DNA of 64,000 nucleotides, taken from NCBI RefSeq assembly GCF_023231945.1, contig NZ_JAJLJH010000001.1:1612001-1676000 (forward strand), given 5' to 3'. Position numbers and translations under genes: made by a program. This DNA comes from Scleromatobacter humisilvae (GTDB lineage Bacteria; Pseudomonadota; Gammaproteobacteria; Burkholderiales; Burkholderiaceae_C). The notes under the pieces are model-generated. The model was given only the letters and a program-made list of their open reading frames with translations. It was not told the DNA's origin and made no database searches. Shown piece after piece: positions 51,860-62,956 of the stretch (its first letter is position 1; each line of letters opens with the position of its first letter).

Positions 51860-52732
51860 ATGAAACTCCTCGTCAAGTTCAACCTGGTGTTCCTGCTCGT
51901 GTTCCTGATCGGACTCGGCGGATCGAGCCTGATCGCGCGCCAGCTGCTGCAGCGGGCCGCCAAGGACAGCGTCGTCGACACCGCCCGCCTGCTGATGACC
52001 AACGCCCAGGGCGTCAGCACGTACACGGCCACGCAGATCAAGCCGCTGCTCGAGACGCAGATGAAGTACACCTTCCTGCCGCAGTCGATTCCCGCGTACT
52101 CGGCGGCCGAGGTGCTGGCGCACATGCAGAAGACGTATCCGGACTACGCGTTCAAGTCCGCGATGCTCAACCCCACCAACCCGCGCGACCGCGCGGTGGC
52201 CTGGGAAGAGGACATCGTGCAGACGTTCAAGAAGCAGGCCGACCTGAAGGAGTTCATCGGCGAGCGCGAGACGCCCACCGGCACCTCGCTCTACATCGCG
52301 CGGCCGATCGTGCTGACCAATCCGGCCTGCCTGGCCTGCCACAGCACGCCCGACGCCGCGCCCAAGACGCTCACCGACAAGTACGGCCCGGGCAACGGCT
52401 TCGGCTGGACGCTCAACGAGCCGCTCGGCGCGCAGGTGGTCTCGGTGCCGATGACCGTGCCGTTGCACCAGGCCGACCGCGAGCTGATGGTCGTGATGGG
52501 CGTGCTCACGGGGGTGTTCGTGCTGATCGGCGCGGCGCTCAACCTGATGCTCTACATGCTGGTCGTGCGGCCGGTGAGCACGCTGTCGGGCATCGCCGAC
52601 CGCGTGTCGCTGGGCGAGTTCGAGGCGCCCGCGTTCACCGTGCAGTCCAACGACGAGATCGGCGTGCTGTCCGAATCGTTCAACCGCATGCGCACGAGCC
52701 TCACGCACGCGATGAAGATGCTCGATAGCTGA
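51860..52732 (+). CDS. Membrane sensor with DUF3365 (Tll0287-like) haem-c domain and HAMP
   Basis: Encodes 290 residues. Membrane helix about 7-27, periplasmic DUF3365 domain about 35-205 containing a c-type haem site CLACH (157-161), second helix about 211-236, HAMP about 237-289. Then the protein ends (KMLDS): it has no kinase, cyclase or MCP output domain of its own. It thus resembles a bare transmembrane receptor. Haem attachment points to sensing of redox state, NO, CO or O2. Downstream by 16 bp is a soluble Ser/Thr kinase that is the natural output partner. Confidence 0.85.
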   Translation: MKLLVKFNLVFLLVFLIGLGGSSLIARQLLQRAAKDSVVDTARLLMTNAQGVSTYTATQIKPLLETQMKYTFLPQSIPAYSAAEVLAHMQKTYPDYAFKSAMLNPTNPRDRAVAWEEDIVQTFKKQADLKEFIGERETPTGTSLYIARPIVLTNPACLACHSTPDAAPKTLTDKYGPGNGFGWTLNEPLGAQVVSVPMTVPLHQADRELMVVMGVLTGVFVLIGAALNLMLYMLVVRPVSTLSGIADRVSLGEFEAPAFTVQSNDEIGVLSESFNRMRTSLTHAMKMLDS

Positions 52733-52748
52733 TCCCCTTCGCAGACCC

Positions 52749-54272
52749 ATGGCCACGACCGCTCCCATCCCAGAACGCATCGGCAAGTACACGATCTCCG
52801 AGGTCCTCGGCCGCGGCTCGATGGGCACGGTCTACAAGGCGTTCGACCCGCACATCCACCGGCCGGTGGCGATCAAGACGATCCACCGCGAGCTGCTCGG
52901 CGACTCCACCGCCGCCGACTCGATCGCCGCGCGCTTCCGCAACGAGGCCAAGGCCGTCGGGCGCATCGCGCATCCGGGCGTGGTCGCGATCTACGACTTC
53001 GGCGAGGACGGCGACGTCACCTTCATCGCGATGGAGTATGTCGACGGCCGCACGCTCGACGAGATCCTCGCGGTGCCGCAGATGCTGTCGGAGGCCAACG
53101 TGCTGGCGGTGATGGACCAGCTGCTCGACGCGCTGTCCGTCGCGCACGCGCAGGGCGTCTGGCACCGCGACATCAAGCCGGCCAACCTGATCGTCACCAA
53201 GGCGGGCCAGGTCAAGCTGACCGACTTCGGCATCGCGCGCCTGGAGGACGCCAATCTCACCCAGGTGTCGTCGATGATCGGCACGCCGGCCTACATGGCG
53301 CCCGAGCAGTTCACCGGCCAGGGCATCGACCACCGCGCCGACCTGTTCGCCTGCGGCGTGCTGCTGTACCGCATGCTCACCGGCCGACGCGCGTTCACCG
53401 GCGCCACCGAGCAGGTGATGTACAAGATCCTCAACGAGGATCCGCCGCCGCCCAGCGTGGTCACCAACGGCGCGCGGCCGGCGGCGTTCGACGCGATCGT
53501 CGCGCGCGCCATTGCCAAGAAGCCGGCCGACCGCTACCCCGACGCGCAGGCGATGCGCGCCGCGCTGCAGTCGATCTCGCGCGGGGCCGCGGCAACGTCG
53601 CCGCAGGCCACGGTGATCGTGCCGATCCCGCGCGACGGCGAGCAGCGCACGACGACGAGCTCGGTGTCGCCCAGCGTCGCCTCGCCGAGCCAGCCGACGC
53701 CGCCGGCAGCGCGCGATGCGGCGCTGACCTCGGGCACCGGCGTCACCAGCGGCGCCACCAGCCTCGGCACGCACTGGGATCCGGCCGAGCTGCAGCGCCT
53801 GGAGCGCGCGCTCGCCACGCACGTGGGCCCGATGGCGCGCGTGATGATCCGCGACGCCGCGCGCACCCACGCCGACGCCACCAGCCTGGCCACCGCGGTG
53901 GGCCGGCACATCCCCGACGAGCACAAGCGCCAGCAGTTCATCGACCTGGCCCGCGGCAGCAGCCAGGTGACGCCGGTGGGTTCGCCGCTGGCCAGCGGCG
54001 CGCGGCCTCTCGCCAGCGGCGCACGGCCCCTGGGCAGCGGGGCGACGCCGATCCCGCCGGCGGACCCGGCGGGAGACCCGCTGACCGAGGACTTCAAGGC
54101 CCACGTGCTGCAGGTCATCACCCGCAGGATGGGCCCGATCGCCCGCGTGATGGTCAAGCGCGCGGCCGAGGCGGCCGGCGGCAACCGCGAGCAGTTCGTC
54201 GACGCGCTGCTGCACGCGATCCCCGAGGCGGATCGCTGGACGGTGCAGGGCGAGATCAACAAGCTGGGCTGA
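52749..54272 (+). CDS. Ser/Thr protein kinase with duplicated C-terminal domain
   Basis: Encodes 507 residues, without membrane helix. Hanks-type kinase domain about 13-275: GRGSMGTVY (21-29), Lys43 (VAIK), catalytic loop HRDIKPANL (139-147, Asp141/Lys143/Asn146), DFG (159-161), [10 protein letters not shown] with the activation loop. After a Ser/Thr/Pro/Gly linker carrying a 7-residue repeat ([21 protein letters not shown], about 417-437) are two copies of a roughly 55-residue helical domain, at 348-401 and 449-507, each with a GPxARVMxxxAA motif. Last gene of the FecR/haem-sensor operon; it would read out the membrane sensor by phosphorylating unknown targets. Confidence 0.93.
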   Translation: MATTAPIPERIGKYTISEVLGRGSMGTVYKAFDPHIHRPVAIKTIHRELLGDSTAADSIAARFRNEAKAVGRIAHPGVVAIYDFGEDGDVTFIAMEYVDGRTLDEILAVPQMLSEANVLAVMDQLLDALSVAHAQGVWHRDIKPANLIVTKAGQVKLTDFGIARLEDANLTQVSSMIGTPAYMAPEQFTGQGIDHRADLFACGVLLYRMLTGRRAFTGATEQVMYKILNEDPPPPSVVTNGARPAAFDAIVARAIAKKPADRYPDAQAMRAALQSISRGAAATSPQATVIVPIPRDGEQRTTTSSVSPSVASPSQPTPPAARDAALTSGTGVTSGATSLGTHWDPAELQRLERALATHVGPMARVMIRDAARTHADATSLATAVGRHIPDEHKRQQFIDLARGSSQVTPVGSPLASGARPLASGARPLGSGATPIPPADPAGDPLTEDFKAHVLQVITRRMGPIARVMVKRAAEAAGGNREQFVDALLHAIPEADRWTVQGEINKLG

Positions 54273-54458
54273 CGCGCCGCCAGTGGCGCATCGACCCTCC
54301 CGTTGACGGCGATCAAGCCGCGGTAACCCGCTTGATAGCCCGACCGGCCCCGCGGGGGCGCGGTTGGGTGGAAAATGCCCGCCGGGAACCCCGATGCCGC
54401 CCGCCCATGAGGCCGGTCGCCGGCTCGCGGTTCCGCCACCAACCCTGGAACTTCGCCG

Positions 54459-56696
<2,238 letters not shown>

Positions 56697-56716
56697 CCTG
56701 GGCGTCGTTCGTCGAA

Positions 56717-56751
56717 GGCGGCCGGCCCCGCGAAGGGCGCGGCCGCTTTTT
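56717..56751 (+). terminator. Rho-independent terminator after icd
   Basis: GCGGCC (56718-56723) pairs with GGCCGC (56741-56746), followed by five T. It sits 20 bp after the icd stop and overlaps the end of the convergent hypothetical gene's last codon region. Confidence 0.8.
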
Positions 56752-57308
56752 CATTGCGGCGCGTCGTCGGTCGCGTGGGGCACTTCGGCAGGCTCGTGCG
56801 CTTCCGGCGCTGCCGGCGGCTCGCCCTCGGCAGCCGCCGCGGCCCGCGCCTCGATCTCCTCGAAGCCTTCCTCGAACATGCCGAACTGCTGGTTCGCCAG
56901 CGCAATCGCCGGACGGCCGTCGCCCCACGGGTCGGCACCCAGCCGGCGCGCGAGGCGCCAGCAGAAGCGGTCGCGCTCGGACTCGGGCACGCTGGCCGCG
57001 GCGGCGTGGACCCAGGCGTGCGCGTCGTCGACCTTGACCGACGCGGGCAGCAGCGGACTCGCGCGATCGGCGCGGTCGGTGTGGCGTTGCAGGATGAGTC
57101 CGTACTGGCGCGCGGCGTCGAGCGCCGGCCCCAGCGCGACACGGTCGGCGTAGCGCATCGCGGCGACGTCGAAGGCCTCGCGTCCGAGCAGGTCCAGCGC
57201 GAACAGCAGCGCGCCGAGCGCGGCGTCGCTCGCGACGGGCTCGTAGTGCACGTCGTCGTGCGTGAGTCGGATCGCGTCGGAGCGCAGCGAGGTCAGGGTG
57301 GCGGTCAT
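56751..57308 (-). CDS. Hypothetical protein, 185 residues
   Basis: The ATG at 57308 (MTATLTSLRS) gives 185 residues; the frame is open to 57452 but that part overlaps a strong hairpin and has no supporting features. Soluble, helical, with DAHAWVHAAAASVPESERDRFCWRLARRLG in the middle and an acidic Ala/Glu/Pro-rich tail. I recognise no family with confidence. Convergent with icd. Its leader holds the hairpin at 57338-57370. Confidence 0.6.
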   Translation of the reverse strand: MTATLTSLRSDAIRLTHDDVHYEPVASDAALGALLFALDLLGREAFDVAAMRYADRVALGPALDAARQYGLILQRHTDRADRASPLLPASVKVDDAHAWVHAAAASVPESERDRFCWRLARRLGADPWGDGRPAIALANQQFGMFEEGFEEIEARAAAAAEGEPPAAPEAHEPAEVPHATDDAPQ

Positions 57309-57658
57309 GCGGGTCGGCTTCGAAGGGTGGCCGGAAAGCGAAACGCCAACCCGTCGAGGTTGGCGTTCGCAGCAGGCCCTCGCGATGATACGGCAGCCAT
57401 TGGCAGCGCCCGCGCGACAGCCTGATGCAAGGCGGATCATCGCCTTCCCCAAAAGTGGTCAACACGACTTCGCGCATGTGGAAACCCGATATTCCGGCAC
57501 GCGCCGCATCGTCCGACACTGCGTCCCGATCGCTCGCCGCAAGCCGGCCCGCGATCGACGAAGACCGCAGTCATCGAGCCGAGCAGCGCGTCGCGGGCCT
57601 GTCCCTTTGCAGGCCGACGGGCCGTCTCCGGAATCGTCGAAACGAAGGAGACAACACC
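57309..57658. other. Divergent intergenic region with long hairpin
   Basis: This 350-bp region separates the hypothetical gene (minus) and the PEP-CTERM gene (plus). Besides the hairpin at 57338-57370 it holds an AAGGAG Shine-Dalgarno at 57645-57650 for the PEP-CTERM gene. Both promoters should lie here; no clear -35/-10 set can be picked. Short frames in it lack support. Confidence 0.4.
57338..57370. terminator. Strong hairpin, possibly attenuator or terminator
   Basis: AACGCCAACC (57342-57351) pairs perfectly with GGTTGGCGTT (57358-57367) around a 6-base loop, extended by GCG/CGC beyond one bulged A. On the minus strand it is followed by a TTTCGCTTTCC stretch and then, 30 bp from the stem, the ATG of the hypothetical gene. 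It could end transcription coming from the right or attenuate the hypothetical gene. Confidence 0.6.
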
Positions 57659-58918
57659 ATGCATCGTCCCATCCTGCGCGCAGGCGGCCTGGCCGCCCTG
57701 GCCTTCTGCGCCGCGGCGTCCGCCGCACCCGCGAGCGATCCGATCAAGATCCTGTTCGTCGGCGACAGCTACACGTTCGGCCGCGTCGACCCCGTGCTGA
57801 GCTACAACGCCGCCAACGTGCACGACCTGACCGCGGCGTTCAACGCGGTCAGCTCGGCCGGCAGCAACGCGTTCGAGCCGCATCCCTGGGGCGGCGTGCC
57901 CGGCATCTTCAAGGAATTCACCGACGAAGCCGGCCTGAACTACGACGTGTCGATCTCCGCGCGCAACGCCGCCTCGCTGCGAGGCCAGTTCCTCGACACG
58001 GCCAACGCCGCGTGGGACCTGCGCGGCAACGTCGCGTCGCAGAAGTGGGGCGTGGTCGTGCTGCAGGATCTCAGCGATGTGTCGCTGCCGGCCGGCAAGG
58101 GCAAGAATGCCAACAACGCGCAGTTCGAGGCCTATACCAACCAGTTCGTCAAGTTCATCCACGACGGCGCGGCGCAGACCTACACCGAGACGCAGCTGTA
58201 CGGCTCGCTCGCCAACTGCGAAGCCACCGGGCTGTCGAAGACGTCCTGCAACACCTCGCGCGTGATCCCGGCCAACACCAACGCGAGCGCCGATACCAAG
58301 GTCTATCTCACCGAGACCTGGGCCCGCCCCGACATGGTCTTCGCGCACAAGATCACCACGCCCGACCCGAGCTCGCCGAGTGGCGAGCCCATCGTCGACA
58401 CCAGCAGCGCCGGCGGCAACGCGACGCTCTACTACACGAGCCTGGGCGCGATGTCGGCCGACCTGCACGCGGCCTTCGCGGCCGAGGGCGCGGCCAACCC
58501 GGGGCTTGCAGGCATCATCCCGGTGGGCGATGCCTTCCAGCTGGGCGTCGACTCGGGCAAGGTGCAGTCCAGCGGCTTCTTCGATGCCAACGGGGTCTTC
58601 ATCCCGCCCAAGGCCGGCGAGCCGCTGGACCTGTGGTGGGACGACGACCTGCACGCCAGCAAGTACGGCTCGTACCTGGACGCGCTGGTGCAGTTCGGCA
58701 CGATCACCGGGCTCGATCCGACGTCGCTTGGCACCGACGAATCGGCCGCGCAGACCTTCGGCATCTCGGCGACGGACGTGCTGTTCCTCGAGAACCTGGC
58801 CGCCGAGGACCTGGGCATGCCGCTGGCGGTGCCCGAGCCCGGCAACCTCGCGCTGATGGCCGCGGGCCTCGCGCTCGTCGGCGGGATGGCGCGCCGGCGC
58901 GCCGCTCGCGGCGGCTAG
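57659..58918 (+). CDS. PEP-CTERM protein with SGNH-hydrolase-like domain
   Basis: Encodes 419 residues with AAGGAG 8 bases before the ATG. Signal peptide about 1-23. A lipase/esterase-type GDS motif (ILFVGDSYTFGR, Ser37) opens the mature protein, and a candidate Asp/His pair appears late in WWDDDLHASKYGSYL, the layout of SGNH/GDSL hydrolases. The sorting signal VPEPG (391-395), a hydrophobic helix and RRRAARGG end it. It would be processed by exosortase and act at the cell surface. Its last 4 bp overlap the convergent cytochrome gene. The enzymatic activity is inferred from the motif only. Confidence 0.85.
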   Translation: MHRPILRAGGLAALAFCAAASAAPASDPIKILFVGDSYTFGRVDPVLSYNAANVHDLTAAFNAVSSAGSNAFEPHPWGGVPGIFKEFTDEAGLNYDVSISARNAASLRGQFLDTANAAWDLRGNVASQKWGVVVLQDLSDVSLPAGKGKNANNAQFEAYTNQFVKFIHDGAAQTYTETQLYGSLANCEATGLSKTSCNTSRVIPANTNASADTKVYLTETWARPDMVFAHKITTPDPSSPSGEPIVDTSSAGGNATLYYTSLGAMSADLHAAFAAEGAANPGLAGIIPVGDAFQLGVDSGKVQSSGFFDANGVFIPPKAGEPLDLWWDDDLHASKYGSYLDALVQFGTITGLDPTSLGTDESAAQTFGISATDVLFLENLAAEDLGMPLAVPEPGNLALMAAGLALVGGMARRRAARGG

Positions 58919-60195
58919 CGCGCCGCCTTGCCGCCGGCTTCGGTCGAGAAGCCGTCGTCGAGCGTCTTGAGGAACGCGGCCAGGTCGGCGATCTCGGCGT
59001 CGGTGAAGACCGGCTTGTCGCCGGGCTTGCGCGTGAACGGCTCGTCGACGCGGTCGACGTTGCCGCGATGGCGCGGCGGCAGGTCATCGAACACGACGAG
59101 CTTGCCGCCGACGCGGGGGTACCACTTGCCGGGGTTGGTGTCGCGCTCGGAATAGAAGCGCAGCACGTCGTCCAGCGTGTGGAAGCGGCCGTTGTGGAAG
59201 AACACCTGGCGGCTCGCCGAATTGCGCAGCGTGGGCGTCTTGAACATGCCGCAGAACGCGGTCTCGCGGGCGAGGTCCTTGCGCACCGGGCCGCACAGCC
59301 CGAGGTCGACGAAGCGCGGGTCGCGGTTGGCCGGGATCTCCGCGTTGCGCGGCACGCCCACCGCGACGTGGCCGTAGTCGGTGAACTGCGCGGGCCGCCC
59401 GCCCGGGCCGGGCACGTCGACGTGGCACTTCGCGCAGTTGCCCTTCTTCGGATCGTTGAACAGCGTGTAGCCGCGCAGCTCCTGCGGCGAGAAGCGCGCG
59501 TTGCCCGACATCGCCGCATCGAACTTGCTGGTGTAGGGCCGGAAGCTCGGATCCTGCGTCTCGAAGGCTTCCAGCGCCTCCGTCGCGCGGGCCACGGCGG
59601 CGGCGGGGTGGTCGAAGATGTCGTCGCCGAAGGTCTTGCGGAACGGCGCGGCGTAGGTCGCGCGACGCAGCCGCGCGGCGACGGCATCGATGTCGGCGTT
59701 GGCCATCTCCACCGGATTGAGCAGCGGCAGCAGCGCCTGCTCGTGCAGCGTCTGGGCCGCGCCGTCGCGCGTGAAGCCGCCGGCCGGCCCCTCGTCCTCG
59801 ACGCCGTCCGGATCCGGTTGCGCGAGATGCCGCGAAAAGCGCGGCGTGAACTGCAGGTAGCGCAGCGACGGCACCGCGCGCGTGCCGAAGCGGTCCATGT
59901 CCGGGCCGCCCGGCTGCACGGCGCGGCCGTCGGCGGGTGCATAGGCATGCGCCGGGTCGTGGCAGCTCGCGCAGGACTGCTTGCCCGATGCCGACAGCGA
60001 CGCGTCGAAGAAGATCGCGCGGCCCAGCGTGGCCGCCGGATCGAGCGCGACGGGCGCAGCCGGATAGCGCACCCACATCGCCACCGAGTCGTGCGCGTCA
60101 CGCGCGGGCGCGGGCGCGCCGCTGCCCGCGCCCGGCAGCGCGAAGGCGAGCCCTGTCGCCAGGGCCGCCAGCCGGACGCCGGCCAGGCCCGTCAT
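58915..60195 (-). CDS. Di-haem cytochrome c peroxidase-like protein
   Basis: Encodes 426 residues with a signal peptide at about 1-27. Two c-type haem sites: CASCH at 75-79 and CAKCH at 254-258, each opening a half of a CcpA/MauG-type fold (LGRAIFFDASLSASGKQS, LRGYTLFNDPKKG, FKTPTLRNSASRQVFFHNGRF). MauG/CcpA proteins reduce peroxide or oxidise protein residues in the periplasm. It begins 4 bp after the phosphoesterase gene, same strand, so both are co-expressed; similar pairs occur next to phosphatase-like secreted proteins. Confidence 0.92.
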   Translation of the reverse strand: MTGLAGVRLAALATGLAFALPGAGSGAPAPARDAHDSVAMWVRYPAAPVALDPAATLGRAIFFDASLSASGKQSCASCHDPAHAYAPADGRAVQPGGPDMDRFGTRAVPSLRYLQFTPRFSRHLAQPDPDGVEDEGPAGGFTRDGAAQTLHEQALLPLLNPVEMANADIDAVAARLRRATYAAPFRKTFGDDIFDHPAAAVARATEALEAFETQDPSFRPYTSKFDAAMSGNARFSPQELRGYTLFNDPKKGNCAKCHVDVPGPGGRPAQFTDYGHVAVGVPRNAEIPANRDPRFVDLGLCGPVRKDLARETAFCGMFKTPTLRNSASRQVFFHNGRFHTLDDVLRFYSERDTNPGKWYPRVGGKLVVFDDLPPRHRGNVDRVDEPFTRKPGDKPVFTDAEIADLAAFLKTLDDGFSTEAGGKAAR

Positions 60196-60199
60196 CGCC

Positions 60200-62644
60200 T
60201 CAGAACGCGAACAGCGTCGTCAGGTCGCCCACCGCCGGCGTCTTGTTGGTCGGCTGATAGGGGTTGGACGCGGTGGCGATCGGGTTGGGCAGGTTGTCGC
60301 GGCTGCGCTTGGACAGCGGCGCCAGGCGCCAGTTGCGCTCGATGAACTTCAGCACCGACGCGTGGTCGTGGTACGTGTGGTCGATGTAGTTGGTGCGCGC
60401 GTACGGCGACACCACGATCATCGGGATGCGCGGGCCGTCGCCGAAGAAGTCCACCGACTGGATGTAGCCGGTGTCGAAGTGGCCGCCGCCTTCGTCGGTG
60501 GTGATGATGATGGCGGTGTGCGCCCACAGCGTCGGGTTGGCCTTGACCTTGGCGATCAGGTCCTGCAGGAACAGCTCGTACTTGGCGGGCACCGAGTAGC
60601 CCGGGTGGCCGCTGTCGAGGTTCTTCGGCACGACGAACGAGACCGCCGGCAGCGTGTTGCCCGCGATGTCGGCGTACAGCGATGTCAGGCCGGCGAGACC
60701 GGCCTTCAGCGTCGTGCTCCCCTGGATGTTGCTGGAGGCCACCAGCGGGTCGCCGATGGTGTTGTATTGCGCGCCCTGGGCCACGGCCACCGGCACGCCG
60801 AAGGTGGCGGCATCGGCGGTGACGTCGGCGGCCTCGCGTCCGCCGGTGTACCACTTCCAGCTCACGCCCTTGGTCGCGAGCGCCTCGGCGATCGTCGGCA
60901 CGGTCTGCGGCGGCAGCGTGTAGTTGTTCGGGCCGATCGGCTGCGCGTTGCCGGCCATGTCGTAGCCGAGGCCGTAGTTGTTGACGAGGTAGTACTTGCC
61001 GGCGTCGCAGTTGCTCTTGACGTTGATCGTGCCCAGGAAGCTCAGGATCGGGCCGACGCCCGGCTGCGTCGAGTCCGAGCAGTTCACGTACGAGCCGCCG
61101 CTGTAGCCGTCCTGCGAATAGAAGTTCGGCGTCTGCGCCATCGGGTTCGGGTTCTCGATCTGGTTGGCCGGCGGCGTCGCCGCGGCACCGGCGACGTTGA
61201 ACCAGGCCGTGTCGGCCGTCGCGATCGCGAAGAAGTTCGCGCCCGTGCCGCCCTGGATCGACTGGTGGTAGTTGTCGCTGATCGCGTACTGCGCGGCCAG
61301 GCTCTTGAAGAACGGGGCGTCGCCGGTTGACATGTTGGCGAAGCCCATCAGCTCGCCGCCCTGCGACGGGTTGGCCGGCGTGACGCCGGAGGTGTCGCCG
61401 CCCTGGCCGGTGGTCGTGGCGACCCACGTGTACATGTCGAGCCTGGAGTTGTCGCCGCCGTTCTGCTGCCACATCTGGAAGAAGCGGTGCACCGGGTCGC
61501 CGGTCAGGTTGCCGAGCGGGTTGGTCGGGCTCAGCGCGTATGGCGCGTACCTGGTGTTCTGGAACGGGCCGTTGGGCAGGTTGGCCGGCGTGCGCGGGTC
61601 GGGCACACCGCCTTGCGCCTGCAGCTGCGCGTTGAGCACGCCGATCAGTTCGGGCTGCGGCAGCGTGGCGTAGGCCGCGGCGCGCGTCGGATTGATCGAG
61701 TATGTCGTCTGCGTCGTGCCCTGGCTCTGCGCGGCGAGCGAGAAGTGGGGGCCCGGCGAACCGTCGGCGTTGATGATGCCTTGCGACAGCAGGTTCTTCA
61801 CCGTCTGGTTGGCCGGCGCCGGATACGTCGCGAAGACGGCGTCGAAGGTCTGGTTCTCGCCCACCACCACGATGACATTCCTGATCGCCGTCGTCGTCGG
61901 GCCGGCGTTCAGCGCGGCCAGCGACGTGGCGGCCGCCGCGGGCACGGCGCCGGAGATCGCGCCCGTCGCCGGGATCGTGACCACCGCGCGATTCGCGTCG
62001 GTGCCGACGGCCACCGTGCCGGCGTGCACGTTGAAGCTCGCCAGCGTGAACAGGTTGTCGACCGGGTCGGTGCCGGTCGCGTGGTAGGCCGCGCCGATCG
62101 GGTCGGCGACCGAGGCCGCGGGAACGCCCAGCGCCGTGTACGCGGGCTGCAGCGCGGTGGTCACGGCCTGCTCGCTCGAGGCGATGGACGCGGACGTGAT
62201 GGACGCCGACGTGATCTGCGCCGCCGTCGGCGCGGTGGTCGGGACGACGCCGAGGACGCGCTGCGTCACCAGCGAGGTCAGCGGATTCAGGTTGGCGACC
62301 ACGTTGACCGCCGCGCCGCCGCCGGCGGGCGCGACCACCGACGACAGCAGGGCCGGCGCGCCGTCGACATCGTTGAAGGCGGCCGTCAGCACGAACGGCG
62401 CGGGGCCCTTCGTGACGATCGAGTAGCTGCCGTCGGCGCCGGTCAGCGCCGACTGCGTCGTGCCGCCCTTGCTGTCGGTCAGCGTGACGGTGGCGCCCAC
62501 CAGCGGCGCGCCGGTCGCGGCCACGCCGCTGACCGTGTAGATGGGCGGCGTCGTGCTGCCGGAACTGTCGAAACAGGCGGTCACGATGGCTCCGCCGGCG
62601 ACGGCCAGGGTGCCACAGGCCATGGCGATGATGCGACGCTGCAT
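60200..62644 (-). CDS. Secreted phosphoesterase family lipoprotein (phospholipase C/acid phosphatase-like)
   Basis: Encodes 814 residues from MQRRIIAMACG with AGGA just upstream; the frame extends to 62728 without support. Signal ends in a lipobox-like VTAC (about residue 24). A Big/CarboxypepD-type beta domain follows (about 35-100, VSGVAATGAPLVGATVTLTD), then an Ala/Thr-rich helical part, then the phosphoesterase domain from about 255: NVIVVVGENQTFDAVFATYP carries the metal and nucleophile region, and IIITTDEGGGHFDTG near 715 and YHDHASVLKFIERNW near 765 the remaining ligands. Family members cleave phospholipids or phosphomonoesters. First gene of a pair with the di-haem cytochrome. Confidence 0.88.
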   Translation of the reverse strand: MQRRIIAMACGTLAVAGGAIVTACFDSSGSTTPPIYTVSGVAATGAPLVGATVTLTDSKGGTTQSALTGADGSYSIVTKGPAPFVLTAAFNDVDGAPALLSSVVAPAGGGAAVNVVANLNPLTSLVTQRVLGVVPTTAPTAAQITSASITSASIASSEQAVTTALQPAYTALGVPAASVADPIGAAYHATGTDPVDNLFTLASFNVHAGTVAVGTDANRAVVTIPATGAISGAVPAAAATSLAALNAGPTTTAIRNVIVVVGENQTFDAVFATYPAPANQTVKNLLSQGIINADGSPGPHFSLAAQSQGTTQTTYSINPTRAAAYATLPQPELIGVLNAQLQAQGGVPDPRTPANLPNGPFQNTRYAPYALSPTNPLGNLTGDPVHRFFQMWQQNGGDNSRLDMYTWVATTTGQGGDTSGVTPANPSQGGELMGFANMSTGDAPFFKSLAAQYAISDNYHQSIQGGTGANFFAIATADTAWFNVAGAAATPPANQIENPNPMAQTPNFYSQDGYSGGSYVNCSDSTQPGVGPILSFLGTINVKSNCDAGKYYLVNNYGLGYDMAGNAQPIGPNNYTLPPQTVPTIAEALATKGVSWKWYTGGREAADVTADAATFGVPVAVAQGAQYNTIGDPLVASSNIQGSTTLKAGLAGLTSLYADIAGNTLPAVSFVVPKNLDSGHPGYSVPAKYELFLQDLIAKVKANPTLWAHTAIIITTDEGGGHFDTGYIQSVDFFGDGPRIPMIVVSPYARTNYIDHTYHDHASVLKFIERNWRLAPLSKRSRDNLPNPIATASNPYQPTNKTPAVGDLTTLFAF

Positions 62645-62956
62645 TGAGGATCCTTTGAGATTGGGAAACGACAGGGCACCGGCGCGTTGGACGCCGGTGC
62701 CCGATTCCCGACAGCGTCGCAGACGCATGTGTCAGCGTCGTGGCGCCCCGCTGAAGCCGAGGCTCAAGATCGGCCGCAAGGTGCCGATGACGCACAGAAA
62801 CGAGACGCGCGTCCGAATGGCGCTGGCTAACCAACCGTTACGCCCCTGCGTTTTCACTGACAGCAAAAAGGGGGTTGACAGGCACACAATGCGCGTGCAC
62901 GCGGTCTCCCGCAATGTCGCGGACCCCCTTGATTGGCGCTGGTCGCCACCATCCCC
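62645..62956. other. Divergent intergenic region, phosphoesterase / ParA
   Basis: 312 bp. Contains the hairpin at 62674-62702 near the phosphoesterase start and two CTGTCAR heptamers (minus strand) at 62857-62863 and 62875-62881. No gene is evident. A TTGACA at 62875-62880 has no fitting -10 on the plus strand. Confidence 0.4.
62674..62702. promoter_or_regulatory. 11-bp hairpin in the phosphoesterase leader
   Basis: GGGCACCGGCG (62674-62684) pairs perfectly with CGCCGGTGCCC (62692-62702), 7-base loop, with a further outer GGGAA/TTCCC pairing. It stands 29 bp upstream of the phosphoesterase start codon on the minus strand, so it is in the mRNA leader or overlaps the promoter. No T-run. Confidence 0.55.

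Noticed and set aside
62875-62880. TTGACA as a -35 for the ParA-like gene
   Set aside because: The sequence 17 bases further (CACGCG) is not a -10, so a sigma-70 promoter here is not supported.
62857-62881. Canonical Pho box
   Set aside because: Heptamers match CTGTCA but start-to-start spacing is 18, not 11; kept only as a weak lead in the findings.
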